Shown here piece after piece: positions 13,505 to 26,292 of a stretch of 64,000 nt of DNA. Origin of the DNA: Megalopta genalis (Eukaryota > Arthropoda > Insecta > Hymenoptera > Halictidae). A program made the translations under genes and the position numbers. Position 1 is the first letter of the stretch. Every line of letters begins with the position of its first letter. The notes under the pieces were generated by a model. The model had not been told where the DNA came from. It saw only the letters and a program-made list of their open reading frames with translations, and did not search any database. Where the stretch lies: the NCBI RefSeq assembly GCF_051020955.1, contig NW_027476670.1:1-64000 (forward strand), given 5' to 3'.

Positions 13505-13799
13505 TTAGCTTCAAATCCATGCAAAACACACGATTTAGCACCAGATACTTTCGACATAAGTGATATAGCTTCAAATGCAGGGGAAGCAATCGAGTTAGCT
13601 ACAAATCCATGCGAAACAAATGATTGAGCTGCAACCACTTGGGATATAGGTGATATAGCTTCAGCTGCATGCGAAACAAACGAGTTAGCTTCAAGTCCAT
13701 GCGATGTAGAAGGTTTAGCTTCAAATCCATGCGAAACAAGTGATTTAGCCTCAGATACTTGCGATATATATGAAATAGATTCAAATGCAGGGGAGACAA

Positions 13800-14660
13800 A
13801 CGAGTTAGCATCAAATCCATGCAAAACACATGATTTAGCTTCAAATCAAAGCGATGTAGAAGGTTTAGTTTCAAATCCATGCGACACAAATGGTTTAGCT
13901 ACAAATACTTGTGATATACGTTTTTAGATTCAACTGCATGCGCAACAAAGGAATTAGCTTCAAATCCACGCGAAATAAATGGTTTAGCGTCAAATACTTG
14001 TGATATACATGATTCAGCTTGAACTGCAAGCGAAACAAACGTGATAGCTTCAAATCCGAGCGAAAGACATGATTTAGCTTCAAATCAATGCGAAGAAGAA
14101 GGCTTAGTTTCAAATCCATGCGACACGAATAGTTTAGCTTCAAATACTTGTTTTATATATGATTTAGCTTTAACTGCATGCGGAACAAACGAGTTAGATT
14201 CAAATCCAAGCGGAACACATGATTTAGCTTCAAATCAATGTGCAGAAGAAGGCTTAGCTTCAAATCCATGCGGATCTAATGGTTTAGCTTCAACTACATG
14301 TGATATACATGATTTCGCTTCAACTTAATGCGGAACAAATGAGTTAGCTTCAAATACTTGTGAAATTCATGATTTAGCTTCAACTTCATGCGAATCAAAC
14401 GAGTTAGCTTCAAATCCACGCGAAACACATGATTTTGCTTCAAATCACTGCGAAGTAGAAGGCTAAACATCGATTCCATGCGAAACAAATGGTTTAGCTT
14501 CAAATACTTGTGATATACGTGATTTAGCTTCAAATGCATGCGAAACAAACGAGTTTGCTTTAAACCATGCGAAACACATTATTTAGATTCAAATCAATGC
14601 GATGTAGAAGGTTTAACTTCAAATCCATGCGAAACCAATGATTTAGCTTCAGATACTTGT
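13800..14660 (+). repeat. Divergent subfamily block, copy 2 (partner 12001-12865)
   Basis: Second copy of the 12.0-kb block, offset 1,799 bp, with the same CTTGTGATATACATGATT and GCGAAGAAGAAGGC variants. Because it lacks the one-base deletion present near 12333, the plus decapeptide frame stays open from 14041 to 14328 here and not in the other copy. That contrast is what neutral drift of a non-coding repeat would give. After 14660 it continues with ordinary C, D and E units into the 14.8-kb block. Confidence 0.86.
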
Positions 14661-14809
14661 GATATAAGTGACATAGCTTCAAATGCAGACGAAACAGATG
14701 ATTGAGCTGCAACCACTTGGGATATAGGTGATATAGCTTCAGCTGCATGCGAAACAAACGAGTTAGCTTCAAGTCCATGCGATGTAGAAGGATTAGCTTC
14801 AAATCCATG

Positions 14810-15700
14810 CGAAACAAGTGATTTAGCTTCAAACACTTGGGATATAAGTGATATAGCTTCAAATGCAGACGAAACAAGCGAGTTAGCTTAAAATCCATGC
14901 GAAACACATGATTGAAATGCAAATCAATGCGATGTGGAAGATTTAACTTCAAATAAATGCGAAACAAATGATTTAGAATCAGATACTTGCGATATTAGCG
15001 ATATAGCTTCAAATGCAGACGAATCAAACGAGTTAGCTTCAAAAACCATGCGATTCACATCATTTAGATTCAAATTGATGCGAAGTAGAAAGCTTAGCTT
15101 CAAATCCATGCGAAACAAATGATTTACCTTCAGATACTAGCGATATAATTGATATAGCTGCAAATTCAGACGAAACAAGCGAGATAGCTTCAAATCCATG
15201 CGAAACAAATGATTATTCTTCAAATACTTGCGATACAAGTGATATAGCTTCAAATGCAGGCGAAACAAGTTTCCTTCAAATCCATGCGACACAAATGATT
15301 TAGCATCAGTTACATGCGATATAAGTGATATAGCTTCAAATGCAGGCGAAACTAACGAGTTAGCTTCAAATCCATGCGAAGCAAATGATTTAGATTCAAA
15401 TTCATGAGAAGCACGTTGTTTAGTTTCAAATCCATGCGAAACAAGTGATTTTGATTGAAATACTTGCGATATAAATGATATAGCTTCAAATGCAGGCGAA
15501 ACTAACGAGTTAGCTTCAAATCCATGCGAAACACATGACTTAGATTTAAATTAATGAGAAACACGTTGTTTAGCTTCAAATCAATGCGATGTAGAAGGTT
15601 TAGCTTTAAATCCAAGCGAAACAAATGATGTAGCTTCAAACACTTGGGATATAAGTGATATAGCTTCAAATGCAGACGAAACAAACGAGTTAGCTTCAAG
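14810..15700 (+). repeat. Block with distant copies at 58686-59460 and 7021-7425
   Basis: Markers TGTGGAAGATTTAACTTC (near 14934), GATTCACATCATTTAGATTC and CAAGTTTCCTTCAAATCC (near 15270) align with the 58.7-59.5 kb region at an offset of 43,876 bp. From about 15555 the offset is 43,726 bp, so the distant copy lacks exactly one 150-bp higher-order unit, corresponding to about 15400-15550 here. The 7.0-kb copy aligns at an offset of 7,789 bp for about 400 bp. No gene is supported. Confidence 0.87.
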
Positions 15701-18700
15701 TCAATGCGATGTAGAAGGTTTAGCTTCAAATACATGCGAAACAAATGATTTAGGTGCAGATACTTGCGATGTAACTGATATAGCTTCAAATGCAGGGGAA
15801 ACAAACGAGTTAGCATCAAATCCAAGCAAGACACATGATTGACCTTCAAATCAATGCTATGTAGAAGGTTCAGCTTCAAAACCATGCGAAACAAATGGTT
15901 TATCTTCAAACACTAGGGTTATAAGTGATATAGATTCAAATGCAGACGAATCAAACGGGTTAGCTTTAAAATCCATGTGATACACATGATTTAGCTTCAA
16001 ATCAATGGAAGTAGAAGGCTTAGCTTCAAATCCATGCGGAACAAATGATTTAGCTTCAGATACTTGCGATATAAGTAATATAGCTTCAATCGCCGACGAA
16101 ACAAACGAGTTAGCTTCAAATCCAAGCGAATCGCATGATTTATCTTCAAATCAATGCGATTTAGAAGGTTTAGCTTTAAATCCATGCGAAACCAATGATT
16201 TAGCTTCAAACGCTTGGGATATAAGTGATATAGCTTCAAATGCAGGCGAAACTAACGAGTTACCTTCAAATCCATGCGAAGCACATTATTTAGCTGCAAA
16301 TCGATGCAATGTAGAAGGTTTAGCTTCAAATCCATGCGAATCAAATGATTTAGTTTCAGATATTTGCGATATAAGTGATATAGCATTAAATGCAGGCGAA
16401 ACGAACGTGTTAGCTTCAAATCCATGCGAAACAAATGATTGAGCTTCAAACACTTGGGATATAAGTGATATAGCTTCAAATGCAGAGGAAACAATCGAGT
16501 TAGCATCAAATCCATGCAAAACACATGATTGAGCTTCAAATCAATGCTATGTAAGAGGTTCAGCTTCAAAACCATGCGACACAAATGATTTAGCTTCAGA
16601 TACTTGGGATATAAGTGATATAGCTTCAAATGGAGGAGAAACAAACCAGTTAGATTCAAGTCCATGCGAAACACATGATATAGCTTCAAACACTTGGTAT
16701 ATAGGCTATATAGCTACAAATGCAAGCGAAACAAACCAGATAGCTTCAATTCCACACGAAACACATGATTTAGCTTAAAATTAATGCGAAACACATTTAC
16801 TAGTTTCAAATCCGTGCGAAACAAGAGATTTTGATTGAAATAATTGCGATATAAATGATATAGCTTCAAATGCGGGGGAAACAAACGAGTTAGCTTCAAA
16901 TCCATGCAAAACACATGATTAAGCTTCAAATCAATGCGATGTAGAAGGTTTAGCTTCAAATCCATACGAAACAAATGATTTAGCAGCAGATACTTGCGAT
17001 ATAACTGATATAGCTTCAAATGCAGGGGGAACAAACGAGTTAGCATCAAATCCATGCAAAACACATGATTTAGCTTCAAATCAAAGCGATGTAGAAGGTA
17101 TAGCTTGAAATCCATGCGAAACAAATGATTTAGGTTCAGATACTTGCGATATAAGTGATATAGCTTCAAATGCAGGAGAAACAAACGAGTTAGCATCAAA
17201 TCCATGCAAAAAACATGATTTAGTTTCGAATCAATGCGGCGTAGACGGTTTAGCTTCAAATCCAATCGAAACACATGATTTAGCTTCAAATCAATGCGAT
17301 GTAGAAGGCTTAGCTTCAAATCCATTCGAAATAAATGATTTAGCATCAAACACTTGGGGTATAAGTGATATAGCTTCAAATGCAGACGAAACAAACGAGT
17401 TAGCTTCAAGTCAATGCGATGTAGAAGGTTTAGCTTCAAATCCATGCGAAACAAATGATTGAGCTTCAAACAATTGGTATATAGGCTATATAGCTACAAA
17501 TGCAAGCGACACAAACCAGATAGCTTCAATTCCACACGAAACACATGATTTAGCTTAAAATTAATGCGAGACACATCTATTAGATTCAAATTCGTGCGAA
17601 ACAAATGATTTAGCTCCAAATCCATGCGAAACACATGATTGAACTGCAAATCAATGCGATGTATAAGGTTTAGCTTCAAATACATGCGAAACAAATGATT
17701 TAGGTGCAGATACTTGCGATATAACTGATATAGCTTCAAATGCAGGGGAAACAAACGAGTTAGCATCAAATCCAAGCAAGACACATGATTGACCTTCAAA
17801 TCAATGCTATGTAGAAGGTTCAGCTTCAAAACCATGCGAAACAAATGGTTTATCTTCAAACACTAGGGTTATAAGTGATATAGATTCAAATGCAGACGAA
17901 TCAAACGGGTTAGCTTTAAAATCCATGTGATACACATGATTTAGCTTCAAATCAATGGGAAGTAGAAGGCTTAGCTTCAAATCCATGCGGAACAAATGAT
18001 TTAGCTTCAGATACTTGCGATATAAGTGATATAGCTTCAATCGCCGACGAAACAAACGAGTTAGCTTCAAATCCAAGCGAATCGCATGATTTATCTTCAA
18101 ATCAATGCGATTTAGAAGGTTTAGCTTTAAATCCATGCGAAACCAATGATTTAGCTTCAAACGCTTGGGATATAAGTGATATAGCTTCAAATGCAGGCGA
18201 AACTAACGAGTTACCTTCAAATCCATGCGAAGCACATTATTTAGCTGCAAATCGATGCGATGTAGAAGGTTTAGCTTCAAATCCATGCGAATCAAATGAT
18301 TTAGTTTCAGATATTTGCGATATAAGTGATATAGCATTAAATGCAGGCGAAACGAACGTGTTAGCTTCAAATCCATGCGAAACAAATGATTGAGCTTCAA
18401 ACACTTGGGATATAAGTGATATAGCTTCAAATGCAGACGAAACAATCGAGTTAGCATCAAATCCATGCAAAACACATGATTGAGCTTCAAATCAATGCTA
18501 TGTAAGAGGTTCAGCTTCAAAACCATGCGACATAAATGATTTAGCTTCAGATACTTGGGATATAAGTGATATAGCTTCAAATGGAGGCGAAACAAACCAG
18601 TTAGATTCAAGTCCATGCGAAACACATGATATAGCTTCAAACACTTGGTATATAGGCTATATAGCTACAAATGCAAGCGAAACAAACCAGATAGCTTCAA

Positions 18701-19396
18701 TTCCACACGAAACACATGATTTAGCTTAAAATTAATGCGAAACACATTTACTAGTTTCAAATCCGTGCGAAACAAGAGATTTTGATTGAAATAATTGCGA
18801 TATAAATGATATAGCTTCAAATGCGGGGGAAACAAACGAGTTAGCTTCAAATCCATGCAAAACACATGATTAAGCTTCAAATCAATGCGATGTAGAAGGT
18901 TTAGCTTCAAATCCATACGAAACAAATGATTTAGCAGCAGATACTTGCGATATAACTGATATAGCTTCAAATGCAGGGGGAACAAACGAGTTAGCATCAA
19001 ATCCATGCAAAACACATGATTTAGCTTCAAATCAAGGCGATGTAGAAGGTATAGCTTCAAATCCAAGCGAAACACATGATTTAGCTTCAAATCAATGCGA
19101 TGTAGAAGGTTTAGCTTGAAATCCATGCGAAACAAATGATTTAGGTTCAGATACTTGCGATATAAGTGATATAGCTTCAAATGCAGGAGAAACAAACGAG
19201 TTAGCATCAAATCCATGCAAAAAACATGATTTAGTTTCGAATCAATGCGGCGTAGACGGTTTAGCTTCAAATCCAATCGAAACACATGATTTAGCTTCAA
19301 ATCAATGCGATGTAGAAGGCTTAGCTTCAAATCCATTCGAAATAAATGATTTAGCATCAAACACTTGGGGTATAAGTGATATAGCTTCAAATGCAG
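15701..19396 (+). repeat. 1.95-kb tandem duplication (15701-17385 and 17651-19396)
   Basis: The copies align first at an offset of 1,950 bp, then 1,951 bp after a one-base indel (AATGGAAGTAG near 16005, AATGGGAAGTAG near 17956), then 2,011 bp after 60 extra bases, exactly two monomers, in the right copy before 19111. Shared private markers include ACACTAGGGTTATAAG, CGCCGACGAAAC and GCATTAAATGCAGGCG. The 17386-17650 spacer resembles 59402-59666 and holds units with GGTATATAGGCTATATAGC. No gene is supported. Confidence 0.88.
17400..17790 (+). repeat. Block with distant copy at 59416-59806
   Basis: About 390 bp aligns with 59416-59806 at an offset of 42,016 bp. Shared rare variants are ACAATTGGTATATAGGC, TTAAAATTAATGCGAGAC (GAAAC in the distant copy), AACTGCAAATCAATGCG with GTATAAGG, and AATCCAAGCAAGACAC. 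The match stops at about 17790, where this copy reads GATTGACCTTC and the distant one GATTTTGCTG. Confidence 0.86.
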
Positions 19397-20226
19397 GGGA
19401 AACAAACGAGTTAGCATAAAATCCATGCAAAACACATGATTTAGCTTCAAATCAATGCGATGTAGAAGGTTTAGCTTCCTATCCATGCGAAACAAATGAT
19501 TTAGCTTCAGATACTTGCGATATAACTGATATAGCTTCAAATGCAGGGGAAACAAACGAGTTAGCATCAAATCCATGCAAAACACATGATTTAGCTTCAA
19601 ATCAATGCGATGTAGGAGGATTAGCTTCAAATCCATGCGAAACAAATGATTTAGCTTCAAACACTTGCGATATAAGTGATATAGCATCAAATGCAGGCGA
19701 AACGAACGAGTTAGCTTCACATCCATGCAAAACACATGATTTAGCTTCAAATCAATGCGATGTAGAAGGTTAAACTTCAAATCTATACGAAACAAATGAT
19801 TTAGCTTCAGATACTTGCGATATAAGTGATATAGCATCAAATGCAGGCGAAACGACCGAGTTAGCTTCAAATCCATGCGAAACACATGATTTAGCTGCCA
19901 ATCAATGCGATGTAGAAGGTTTAGCTTCAAATCCATGCGAAACAAATGATTTAGCATCAGATACTTGTGATATAACTGATATAGCTTCAAATGCAGACGA
20001 ATCAAACGGGATAGCTTCAAAATCCATGCGATACATATCATTTAGCTTCAAATCGATACGATGTAGAAGCTTTAGCTTCAAATCCATGCGAAACAAATGA
20101 TTTAGCTTCAAATCAATGCGATGTAGAAGGTTTAGCTACAAATCCATTAGAAAGAAATGATTTAGCATCAAACACATGGGATATAAGTGATATAGCTTCA
20201 CATGCAGACGAATCAAACGAGTTAGC
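19397..20226 (+). repeat. Higher-order repeats matching 10.3-11.2 kb and 62.3-63.2 kb
   Basis: This stretch aligns with 10.3-11.2 kb at an offset of 9,057 bp and with 62.9-63.2 kb at 42,976 bp. It carries a stop-bearing unit GAAGGTTAAACTTC near 19765 and a 31-bp unit with TTCAAAATCCATGCGATAC near 20015. The same run of about 210 bp, starting AATCAATGCGATGTAGAAGG and ending at the 31-bp unit, also recurs near 25.15, 29.68 and 35.02 kb with few changes. Confidence 0.84.
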
Positions 20227-20680
20227 TTCAAAATCCATGCGACACACATCATTTAGCTTTAAATCCATGCGAAGTAGAAGGCTTAGCTTCAAATTCATGC
20301 GAAACAAATGATTTAGGTTCAGATACTTGCGATATAACTGATATAGCTTCAAATGCAGAAGAATCAAACGAGTTAGCTTCAAAATCCATGCGACACACAT
20401 CATTTAGCTTTAAATCCATGCGAAGTATAAGGCTTAGCTTCAAATTCATGCGAAACAAATGATTTAGGTTCAGATACTTGCGATATAACTGATATAGCTT
20501 CAAATGCAGAAGAATCAAACGAGTTAGCTTCAAAATCCATGCGACACACATCATTTAGCTTTAAATCCATGCGAAGTATAAGGCTTAGCTTCAAATTCAT
20601 GCGAAACAAATGATTTAGGTTCAGATACTTGCGATATAAGTGATATAGCTTCAAATGCAGGAGAAACAAACGAGTTAGCA
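20227..20680 (+). repeat. 151-bp higher-order unit in three direct copies
   Basis: Copies start at 20227, 20378 and 20529 with TTCAAAATCCATGCGACAC. The period is 151 and not 150 because each copy contains one 31-bp unit (an extra A). Copies two and three share GCGAAGTATAAGGC while the first reads GCGAAGTAGAAGGC, so they are the closest pair. This is the clearest place in the window where the five-unit block itself was amplified in register. Confidence 0.9.
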
Positions 20681-22872
20681 TCAAATCCATGCAAAAAACA
20701 TTATTTAGTTTCGAATCAATGCGGCGTAGACGGTTTAGCTTCAAATCCAATCGAAACACATGAGTTAGCATGAAATCAATGCGATGTAGAAGGTTTAGCT
20801 TCAAATCCATTCGAAACAAATGATTTAGCATCAAACACTTGTGGTATAAGTGATATCGCTTCAAATGCAGGCGAAACCAACGAGTTGCCTTCAAATCCAT
20901 GCGAAACACGTGATTTAGCTTCAAATCAATGCAATGTAGAAGGTTTATATTCAAATCCATGCGAAACAAATGATTTAGCTTCAAATCAATGCGATGTAGA
21001 AGGTTTAGCTACAAATCCATGCGAAACAAATGATTTAGCATCAAACACTTGGGATATTAGTGATATAGCCTCAAATTCAGACGAATCAAACGAGTTAGCT
21101 TCAAAATCCATGCGACACACATCATTTAGCTTTAAATCCATGCGAAGTAGAAGGCTTAGTTTCAAATTCATGCGAAACAAATGATATAGCTTCAAATCAA
21201 TACGATGTAGAAGGTTTAGCTTCAAATCCATGCAAAACAAATGATTTATCTTCAGATACTTGCGATATAAGTGATATAGCTTCAAATGCAGGGGAAACGA
21301 TCGAGTTAGCATCAAATCCATGCGAAACACATGATTTAGCTTTAAATCAATGCGATGTAGAAGGATTAGCTTCAAATCCATGCGGAAACAAATGATTTAG
21401 CAGCAGATACTTGCGATATAACTGATATAGCTTCAAATGCAGGGGGAACAAACGAGTTAGCATAAAATCCATGCAAAACACATGAGTTTGCTTCAAATCA
21501 ATGCGATGTAGAAGGTTTAGCTTCAAATCCATGCGAAACCAATGATTTAGCATCAGATACTGGCGATATAACTGATATAGCTTCAATGCAGGGGAAACAA
21601 ACGAGTTAGCATCAAATCCATGCAAAACACATGATTTAGCTTCAAATCAAAGCGATGTAGAAAGTATAGCTTCAAATCCAAGCGAAACACATGATTTAGC
21701 TTCAAATCAATGCGATGTAGAAGGTTTAGCTTCAAATCCATGCGAAACAAATGATTTAGCTTCAAACACTTGCGATATAAGTGATATAGCATCAAATGCA
21801 GGCGAAACGAACGAGTTAGCTTCACATCCATGCGAAACAAATGATTTAGCTTCAAATCAATGCGATGTAGAAGGTTAAACTTCAAATCTATACGAAACAA
21901 ATGATTTAGCTTCAGATACTTGCGATATAAATGATATAGCATCAAATGCAGGCGAAACGACCGAGTTAGCTTCAAATCCATGCGAAACACATGATTTAGC
22001 AGCAAATCAATGCGATGTAGAAGGTTTAGCTTCAAATGCATGCGAAACAAATGATTTAGCAGCAGATACTTGCGATATAACTGATATAGCTTCAAATGCA
22101 GGGGGAACAAACGAGGTTAGCATCAAATCTCATGCAAAACACATGATTTAGCTTCAAATCAAGGCGATGTAGAAGGTATAGCTTCAAATCCAAGCGAAAC
22201 ACATGATTTAGCTTCAAATCAATGCGATGTAGAAGGTTTAGCTTGAAATCCATTAGAAAGAAATGATTTAGCATCAAACACATGGGATATAAGTGATATA
22301 GCTTCACATGCAGACGAATCAAACGGGTTAGCTTCAAAATCCATGCGACACACATCATTTAGCTTAAATCATGCGAAGTAGAAGGCATGGCTTCAAATTC
22401 ATGCGAAACAAATGATTTAGCATCAGATACTGGCGATATAACTGATATAGCTTCAGATGCAGGGGAAACAAACGAGTTAGCATCAAACCCATGCGAAACA
22501 CATGATTTAGCTTCAAATCAATGCGATGTAGAAGGTTTAGCTTCAAATCCATTCGAAACAAATGATTTAGCATCAAACACTTGGGGTATAAGTGATATAG
22601 CTTCAAATGCAGGCGAAACTAACGAGTTAGCTTCAAATCCATGCGAAACACATGATTTAGCTGTAAATCAATGCGATGTAGAAGGTTTAGCTTCAAATCC
22701 ATGCGAAACAAATGATTTAAGTTCAGATACATGCGACATATTGATTTAGCTTCAAATGCAGGCGAAACTAACGAGTTAGCTTCAAATCCATGCGAAACAC
22801 ACGATTTAGCTGCAAATCAATACGATGTAGAAGGTTTGTCTTCAAATCCAGGCGAAACAAATGATCTAGGTT
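20681..22872 (+). repeat. Ordinary higher-order repeats with scattered one-base indels
   Basis: These units use the derived D-E variants (GCAGGGGGAACAAACG, GCATAAAATCCATGC) and the stop-bearing GAAGGTTAAACTTC unit near 21870. The register is broken by several single-base events: TGCGGAAACAAATG near 21380, CTTCAATGCAGGGG near 21583, ACGAGGTTAGC near 22112, AAATCTCATGC near 22126 and TTAGCTTAAATCATGCG near 22362. Their density is higher than in neighbouring zones and could be biological or assembly error. No gene is supported. Confidence 0.82.
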
Positions 22873-25800
22873 CAGATACATGCGATATAAGTGATATAGC
22901 TTCAAATGCAGGAGAAACAAACGAGTTAGCATCAAATCCATGCAAAAAACATGATTTAGTTTCGAATCAATGCGACGTAGACGGTTTAGCTTCAAATCTA
23001 ATCGAAACACATGATTTAGCTTCAAATCAATGCGATGTAGAAGGTTTAGCTTCAAATCCATTCGAAACAAATGATTTAGCATCAAACACTTGGGGTATAA
23101 GTGATATAGCTTCAAATCCATGCGAAACAAATGATTTAGGTTCAGATACTTGCGATACATTGATATTGCTCCAAATGCAGCCGAAACTAACAAGTTACCT
23201 TCAAATCCATGCGAAACAATGATCTAGCTTCAAACACTTGGGATATAAGTGATATAGCTTCAAATGCAGACGAAACAAACGAGTTATCTTCAAAGCCAAG
23301 CGAATAACATGACTTAGCTTCAAATCAATGCGATTTAGAAGGTTTAGCTTCAAATCCATGCGAAACACATGATTTAGCTGCAAATCAATGCGATGTAGAA
23401 GGTTTAGCTTCAAATCCATGCGAAACAAATGATTTAGCATCAGATACTGGCGATATAACTGATATAGCTTCAAATGCAGGGGAAACAAACGAGTTATCAT
23501 AGAATCCATGCAAAACACATGATTTAGCTGCAAATGAATGCGATGTAGATGGTTTAGCTTCAAGTCCATGCGAAACAAATGATTTAGCATCAGATACTTG
23601 CGATATAACTGATATAGCTTCAAATGCAGGGGGAACAAACGAGTTAGCATCAAATCCATGCAAAACACATGATTTTGCTTCAAATCAATGCGATGTAGAG
23701 AGTTTAGCTTCAATCCATGCAAAACAAATGATTTATCTTCAGATACTTGCGATATAAGTGATATAGCTTCAAATGCAGGGAAACGATCGAGTTAGCATCA
23801 AATCCATGCAAAACACATGATTTAGCTTCAAATCAATGCGATGTAGAAGGATTAGCTTCAAATCCATGCGAAACAAATGATTTAGCAGCAGATACTTGCG
23901 ATATAACTGATATAGCTTCAAATGCAGGGGGAACAAACGAGTTAGCATAAAATCCATGCAAAACACATGATTTTGCTTCAAATCAATGCGATGTAGAAGG
24001 TTTAGCTTCAAATCCATGCGAAACCAATGATTTAGCATCAGATACTGGCGAAATAACTGATATAGCTTCAAATGCAGGGGAAACAATCGAGTTAGCATCA
24101 AATCCATGCAAAACACATGATTTAGCTTCAAATCAAAGCGATGAAGAAGGTATAGCTTCAAATCAAGCGAAACACATGAATTTAGCTTCAAATCAATGCG
24201 ATGTAGAAGGTTTAGCTTCAAATCCATGCGAAACAAATGATTTAGCTTCAAACACTTGCGATATAAGTGATATAGCATCAAATGCAGGCGAAACGACCGA
24301 GTTAGCTTCAAATCCATGCGTAACACTTGATTTAGCTGCAAATCAATGCGATGTAGAAGGTTTAGCTTCAAATCCATGCGAAACAAATGATTTAGCATCA
24401 GATACTTGCGATATAACTGATATAGCTTCAAATGCTGGGGGAACAAACGAGTTAGCATCAAATCCATGAAAAACACATGATTTTGCTTCAAATCAATGCG
24501 ATGTAGAAAGTTTAGCTTCAAATCCATGCGAAACAAATGATTTAGCATCAGATACTGGCGATATAACTGATATAGCTTCAGATGCAGGGGAAACAAACGA
24601 GTTAGCATCAAATCCATGCAAAACACATGATTTAGCTTCAAATCAATGCGATGTAGAAGGATTAGCTTCAAATCCATGCGAAACAAATGATTTAGCAGCA
24701 GATACTTGCGATATAACTGATATAGCTTCAAATGCAGGGGGAACAAACGAGTTAGCATAAAATCCATGCAAAACACATGAGTTTGCTTCAAATCAAAGCG
24801 ATGTAGAAGGTATAGCTTCAAATCCAAGCGAAACACATGATTTAGCTTCAAATCAATGCGATGTAGAAGGTTTAGCTTCAAATCCATGCGAAACAAATGA
24901 TTTAGCTTCAAACACTTGCGATATAAGTGATATAGCATCAAATGCAGGCGAAACGAACGAGTTAGCTTCACATCCATGCGAAACAAATGATTTAGCTTCA
25001 AATCAATGCGATGTAGAAGGTTAAACTTCAAATCTATACGAAACAAATGATTTAGCTTCAGATACTTGCGATATAAATGATATAGCATCAAATGCAGGCG
25101 AAACGACCGAGTTAGCTTCAAATCCATGCGAAACACATGATTTAGCAGCAAATCAATGCGATGTAGAAGGTTTAGCTTCAAATGCATGCGAAACAAATGA
25201 TTTAGCATCAGATACTTGCGATATAACTGATATAGCTTCAAATGCAGACGAATCAAATGGGATAGCTTCAAAATCCATGCGATACATATCATTTAGCTTA
25301 AAATCGATACGATGTAGAAGCTTTAGCTTCAAATCCATGCGAAACAAATGATTTAGCTTCAAATCAATGCGATGTAGAAGGTTTAGCTACAAATCCATTA
25401 GAAAGAAATGATTTAGCATCAAACACATGGGATATAAGTGATATAGCTTCACATGCAGACGAATCAAACGGGTTAGCTTCAAAATCCATGCGACACACAT
25501 CATTTAGCTTTAAATCATGCGAAGTAGAAGGCTTAGCTTCAAATTCATGCGAAACAAATGATTTAGGTTCAGATACTTGCTATATAACTGATATAGCTTC
25601 AAATGCAAGGGAAACAAACGAGTTAGCATAAAATCCATGCAAAACACATGATTTAGCTTCAAATCAAAGCGATGTAGAAGGTATATCTTCAAATCCAAAC
25701 GAAACACATGATTTATCTTCAAATCAATGCGATGTTGAAGGTATAGATTCAAATCCAAGCGCAACACATGATTTAGCTTCAAATCAATGCGATGTAGAAG

Positions 25801-26292
25801 GTTAAACTTCAAATCTATACGAAACAAATGATTTAGCTTCAGATACTTGCGATATAAGTGATATAGCATCAAATGCAGGCGAAACGACCGAGTTAGCTTC
25901 AAATCCATGCGAAACACATGATTCAGCTGCAAATCAATGCGATGTAGAAGGTTTAGCTTCAAATCCATGCGATACACATCATTTAGCTTTAAATCCATGC
26001 GAAGTAGTAGGCTTAGCTTCAAATCCATGCGAAGCAAATGATTTAGCATCAGATACTTGCGATATAACTGATATAGTTTCAAATGCAGGGGAAACAAACG
26101 AGTTAGCATCAATTCCATGCAAAACACATGATTTAGCTTCAAATCAAAGCGACGTAGAAGGTATATCTTCAAATCCAAACTAAACACATGATTTATCTTC
26201 AAATCAATGCGATGTAGAAGGTTTAGCTTCAAATCCATGCGAAACAAATGATTTACCTACAAACACTTGGGATATAAGTGATATAGCAGGAA
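22873..26292 (+). repeat. Diverged relative of the 1,109-bp and 3,420-bp blocks
   Basis: The part 23117-23712 aligns with 26385-26980 at an offset of 3,268 bp, sharing GATACATTGATATTGC, CAAGCGAATAACATGAC and TTATCATAGAATCC. The part 25153-26247 is repeated at 29682-30776 (offset 4,529) and 35020-36114 (offset 9,867). Between them the units resemble the 28.2-29.7 kb stretch but with different deletions. One-base losses occur near 23713 (CTTCAATCCATGC) and 23779 (GCAGGGAAACG). No gene is supported. Confidence 0.84.
23769..25292 (-). other. Repeat-derived open frame (507 codons), not called as a gene
   Basis: Decapeptides of the LKL type run through 23.8-25.3 kb without any other domain. The frame ends just after the one-base loss GCAGGGAAACG near 23779. 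The start codon lies in the same kind of 31-bp unit as for the other long frames. Nothing suggests a real gene. Confidence 0.83.
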
